Of a stretch of DNA of 43,287 nt, positions 41,077 to 43,287 are shown in pieces. Source of the stretch: a virus; the IMG/VR virus record IMGVR_UViG_3300044997_001403, positions 1 to 43,287 of that record, one strand, 5' to 3'. Position 1 is the stretch's first letter. Each line of letters opens with the position of its first letter. The notes beneath the pieces are model-generated. The model did not search any database and was not told the origin of the DNA. It saw only the letters and a program-made list of their open reading frames with translations. A program made the translations under genes and the position numbers.

Positions 41077-42312
41077 TTAGCCTAGAAGTGAATCAAGGTT
41101 GACGTTGTTGCCGCGTTTGCTTTTTTCCGGCGGACGCGGTGGATTTTGATAAGCAGGTTCATTGTAACGATTGGATGTAGGTTGAACCACAGGTGTCGGT
41201 GATTGATTAACACCAAGTACAACTAAAAACTGATTCAACTCTTTCGTTAAAGCTTTCCAATCATCATCACAAGTGCCGCGACGGATGAAAATGTTAAGCA
41301 TCCAAGACAAAGGAAGGTCGGCGCAAAGCTTTGCACCGGCGATTGCGGCGCGAGGTGTGATGAGAATGCGAAGTTGAAGTCTTTGTGCTTCCTCCATGAG
41401 AAAGTGAACTATTTCAGTCCACTCTTCAGCATTAACTTTTTTGCCGGTGATATCTAAGATGTTCTTTTTGTCTTGCCGATATTTTCCGGTGGTTAAGAAC
41501 CACGTCAAACCGTAGTCATAAGGCCAAGCTAAGTAGCCAAAGCGATCAAGCGTAGCAGCGTCGAGTTGTTGTGAACCAACATATTGTGCGTCGGCGCCGT
41601 TGCCGTCGGTGTTGCCACCGGCGATGAAACGAAAGTTTGGGTGCTTTCTCACCTGACGGTCAGGGAATTCACAAAGTTCACCAGCTAGGGCTGAGTTGAA
41701 AACTGCCACAACACCTGCTCCGCCTTTGTCGAGTTCGTCGGCGAGGTAGATGCCACCATGCTCCCAACATGAGCGAAAGCCGGAAGGTCGATATTCTCCT
41801 GATGGTGGAAGAACACCAAGAATATCGGATTTGGAAGTTTGGTCGCAAACAGAAAGAAAACGAAATTGAACTCCCATTTCTTTGGCCAATTTTTCGCTGA
41901 CGGTGGTTTTGCCACCACCAGCTGGACCGACGAGGTAGACGTTTTGTTTTTTTGCGAGCAAAATTCTCACCACAGGGGTGAGAAAATGTTCTGGAGCTTT
42001 TTGTTCAACCTCGATTTGTTTTTCCACTTTCTCCGGCTCAGGAAGTTGAACAGAAGCGTTGACTTCTTTGTTCATGCGGTGCTTCACCGTCGCGGTGCGC
42101 AACAGCGCGCGGATTTGTGCGGCGGTGAGGTTTTTGATCTGGTCTGGATGCAGGTCAACCCATTTTCTGGAGACATAAAATTGAAGATGGTCGACGAGAG
42201 AAAAATAGGAAGTGTTTCCTACTTTAGTCACCGTGCTCAACGCAAGCACTTCAATCATTGCCACCCCAGTTGTAGTGCCGGGGATGATTTCAATTGAGAT
42301 TTCTTTAGACAT
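41077..42312 (-). CDS. MoxR/CobS-like AAA+ ATPase
   Basis: A 411-residue ATPase from the ATG at 42312; the longer reading from 42372 adds 20 residues that overlap the previous gene. Residues 1-100 are a separate N-terminal part with a WVDLHPDQIKNLTAAQIRAL helix. Walker A is GPAGGGKT (129-136), Walker B GGIYLADELDK (186-196), and FRFIAGGNTDG fits sensor 1, with DAATLDRF as the arginine-finger region. These match the CobS/MoxR class. The C-terminal end is Pro/Asn/Arg-rich and finishes NVNLDSLLG, the shared tail motif. Confidence 0.85.
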   Translation of the reverse strand: MSKEISIEIIPGTTTGVAMIEVLALSTVTKVGNTSYFSLVDHLQFYVSRKWVDLHPDQIKNLTAAQIRALLRTATVKHRMNKEVNASVQLPEPEKVEKQIEVEQKAPEHFLTPVVRILLAKKQNVYLVGPAGGGKTTVSEKLAKEMGVQFRFLSVCDQTSKSDILGVLPPSGEYRPSGFRSCWEHGGIYLADELDKGGAGVVAVFNSALAGELCEFPDRQVRKHPNFRFIAGGNTDGNGADAQYVGSQQLDAATLDRFGYLAWPYDYGLTWFLTTGKYRQDKKNILDITGKKVNAEEWTEIVHFLMEEAQRLQLRILITPRAAIAGAKLCADLPLSWMLNIFIRRGTCDDDWKALTKELNQFLVVLGVNQSPTPVVQPTSNRYNEPAYQNPPRPPEKSKRGNNVNLDSLLG

Positions 42313-42346
42313 GATGGATTTTCTTTCTTTTGGTTTTTTTTTTGTT

Positions 42347-43018
42347 TTAGTCAAACAAAGCATCAAGATCAATTGATTGTTCTGGCTTTGCAGTCAACTT
42401 TGGCGAAGACTTGGATTTCGCCTTCGGCGCTGATTTTGTTTCTTTCTCAGGTTTTTCTTCTTCACAAATAGGTTCAAGGCTGCCATTGGACACAACTTCC
42501 CAGCGATCGCAAGCTGGAAAATGCACGAAAGAATGAATGTCGGATTCGAGATATTGAACCGCGGTGCCAAGCTTTAGCATTGAGTTAACCTGCATCGCCC
42601 TAAGCGATCCAACTCGCCATAGATGGCGTGGGGCGTAAGTTTGAAATTTGAATTGCCCCAACAAAAGGTCGACATTGATCTCGCCGCCGGCGTGGATGAA
42701 AGAGTTCAAAGACGAGGTTTTTGTTTCACTTGAACTTCTCAGAGGAAGATAGGAAAAACTAAGATGAATTTCTGCTCCCCAGAAGGTGACGGCGTTGGCG
42801 AAAGTTTCATCTTCCCAAGCTGCAAAAAGAGAAGCTTCAAAGTCGATGTTTTCGATGCCGAAAGAAGTGGGAGAAGCCTTCCACTTTACAGGGATTTCCA
42901 AAAGTTTGGGCTTTTCAATTGGAAAAGCTGAAGAAAAATTGGCAAGAAAAGATTGCATTCTCTTTTTGCAAAGCTCAGCAACAAGTGGATTTTCACGTGA
43001 TAAGTAGAATTCATTCAT
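42347..43018 (-). CDS. Hypothetical protein with disordered end and tail motif
   Basis: A 223-residue protein. Residues 1-175 are an ordered alpha/beta part (FEASLFAAWEDETFANAVTF region, then beta strands). Residues about 185-215 are Lys/Ser/Pro/Glu-rich and disordered. The end SIDLDALFD fits the shared tail motif. It is first in the leftward run and precedes the AAA+ gene by 34 nt. Its leader has CAAAA-type repeats. The disordered linker followed by a short hydrophobic tail resembles how SSB proteins display a recruitment peptide. Confidence 0.65.
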   Translation of the reverse strand: MNEFYLSRENPLVAELCKKRMQSFLANFSSAFPIEKPKLLEIPVKWKASPTSFGIENIDFEASLFAAWEDETFANAVTFWGAEIHLSFSYLPLRSSSETKTSSLNSFIHAGGEINVDLLLGQFKFQTYAPRHLWRVGSLRAMQVNSMLKLGTAVQYLESDIHSFVHFPACDRWEVVSNGSLEPICEEEKPEKETKSAPKAKSKSSPKLTAKPEQSIDLDALFD

Positions 43019-43165
43019 AATGGTTTTGTTTTGGTTTTGGTTTCTTTCTGAGTGGAAAGCGTTCTCGCTTCGCGAGGCTGTTTTCCGAGGCTATACGAAA
43101 GAGGCTGGAATAAGGAAGTGGAAGTTTGGGTTAACTGCGAAAACAAAGAACGCCTTTGGCGTTGG
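43019..43165. other. Leader of the 42347-43018 gene and right-end noncoding DNA
   Basis: Next to the start codon is an A/C-rich spacer like those of leader copies A and B. Upstream is a stem CTCGC/GCGAG (about 43065-43077) that may extend outward. At 43149-43163 AACGCC-AAA-GGCGTT forms a short hairpin followed on the minus strand by CTTTGTTTT, a possible weak terminator for transcription entering across the junction. Confidence 0.45.
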
Positions 43166-43215
43166 GGAACATGGAAGCTCTACTGTCATTGCTACAAAAT
43201 GGGGGGGGGTGGGTG
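43166..43215. repeat. Right arm of imperfect terminal inverted repeat
   Basis: Reverse complement of 63-112 at about 39 of 50 positions, including TTGCTACAAAA at 43189-43199 and GGAACATG at 43166-43173. The G-run at 43201-43209 pairs with the C-run of the left arm. Confidence 0.6.
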
Positions 43216-43287
43216 TATAGTATATAAATAAAAAAAAAAAAAAAAAAATAAATTACTGGGGGGGGGGGGGGCGCGGGGGGGGGTGGA
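43216..43287. repeat. Right terminal homopolymer element
   Basis: A TATA-rich stretch (TATAGTATATAAATA), an A-tract of about 18, TAAATTACT, a long G-run, GCGC and more G. The first part resembles 1-51 in direct orientation. The closing G-run could be a sequencing artefact because the left copy has a C-run at this point. Confidence 0.5.

Noticed and set aside
41839-42297. Plus-strand open frame of 152 codons
   Set aside because: Antisense to the AAA+ ATPase, whose motifs are clear.

Overview
The window looks like the nearly complete genome of a short-tailed, double-stranded DNA bacteriophage (podovirus-like). Terminase, portal, scaffold-like and SU10/DUF5309-type capsid genes, a connector, a nozzle-like protein and giant internal virion proteins are present. 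No tape measure, tail tube or sheath gene was seen. No integrase or lysogeny repressor was recognised, so a virulent life style is likely but not proven. Almost no start codon has a Shine-Dalgarno sequence. Starts are preceded instead by A-rich or poly(A) stretches, which fits a host such as Bacteroidota that does not rely on Shine-Dalgarno pairing. The host assignment is weak inference.

Layout. Positions 1-457 and 43019-43287 are noncoding and carry long homopolymers. A 50-nt imperfect inverted repeat (63-112 against 43166-43215) and a shared A-tract element suggest that the two ends are one locus in a circular or concatemeric molecule. Read that way, all leftward genes form one block: 1596 to 458, across the junction, then 43018 to 25089. 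The rightward block runs from about 1997 to 25008. The divergent control region is 1597-1996. The two blocks converge on a bidirectional terminator hairpin at 25030-25066.

Rightward block: a small ORF, a TerS candidate, TerL, a beta-rich protein, a lysis cassette (two membrane proteins and a Cys/His endolysin) placed unusually between terminase and portal, then portal, scaffold-like protein, major capsid protein, connector, nozzle-like protein, a GNAT-like protein in the T7 gp13 position, and three internal or ejection protein candidates of which the last has 2539 residues.

Leftward block: a MoxR/CobS-type AAA+ ATPase with a VWA-like partner, three small paralogs in a row, several unknown proteins, a RecB/Cas4-like nuclease, a Sak4-like ATPase, an SSB-like protein, a ParB-methyltransferase fusion, a divergent family A DNA polymerase, two zinc-ribbon proteins and a DUF3987-like helicase/primase ATPase. 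Together these form a self-contained replication and recombination module. Three leftward transcription units (ahead of 32275, 37107 and 39566) share a tandem-hairpin leader followed by an A/C-rich spacer. Two of them, 36439-37107 and 31724-32275, are single genes closed by strong terminators, which suggests separate high-level expression.

The most interesting unexplained signals are a shared C-terminal tail ([IL]-D-[NSA]-[LF]-[FLT], often ending D or G) on five otherwise unrelated leftward proteins, the repeated tandem-hairpin leaders, a palindrome family centred on GTTAATCRYTAAC at four sites, and the terminal inverted repeat.
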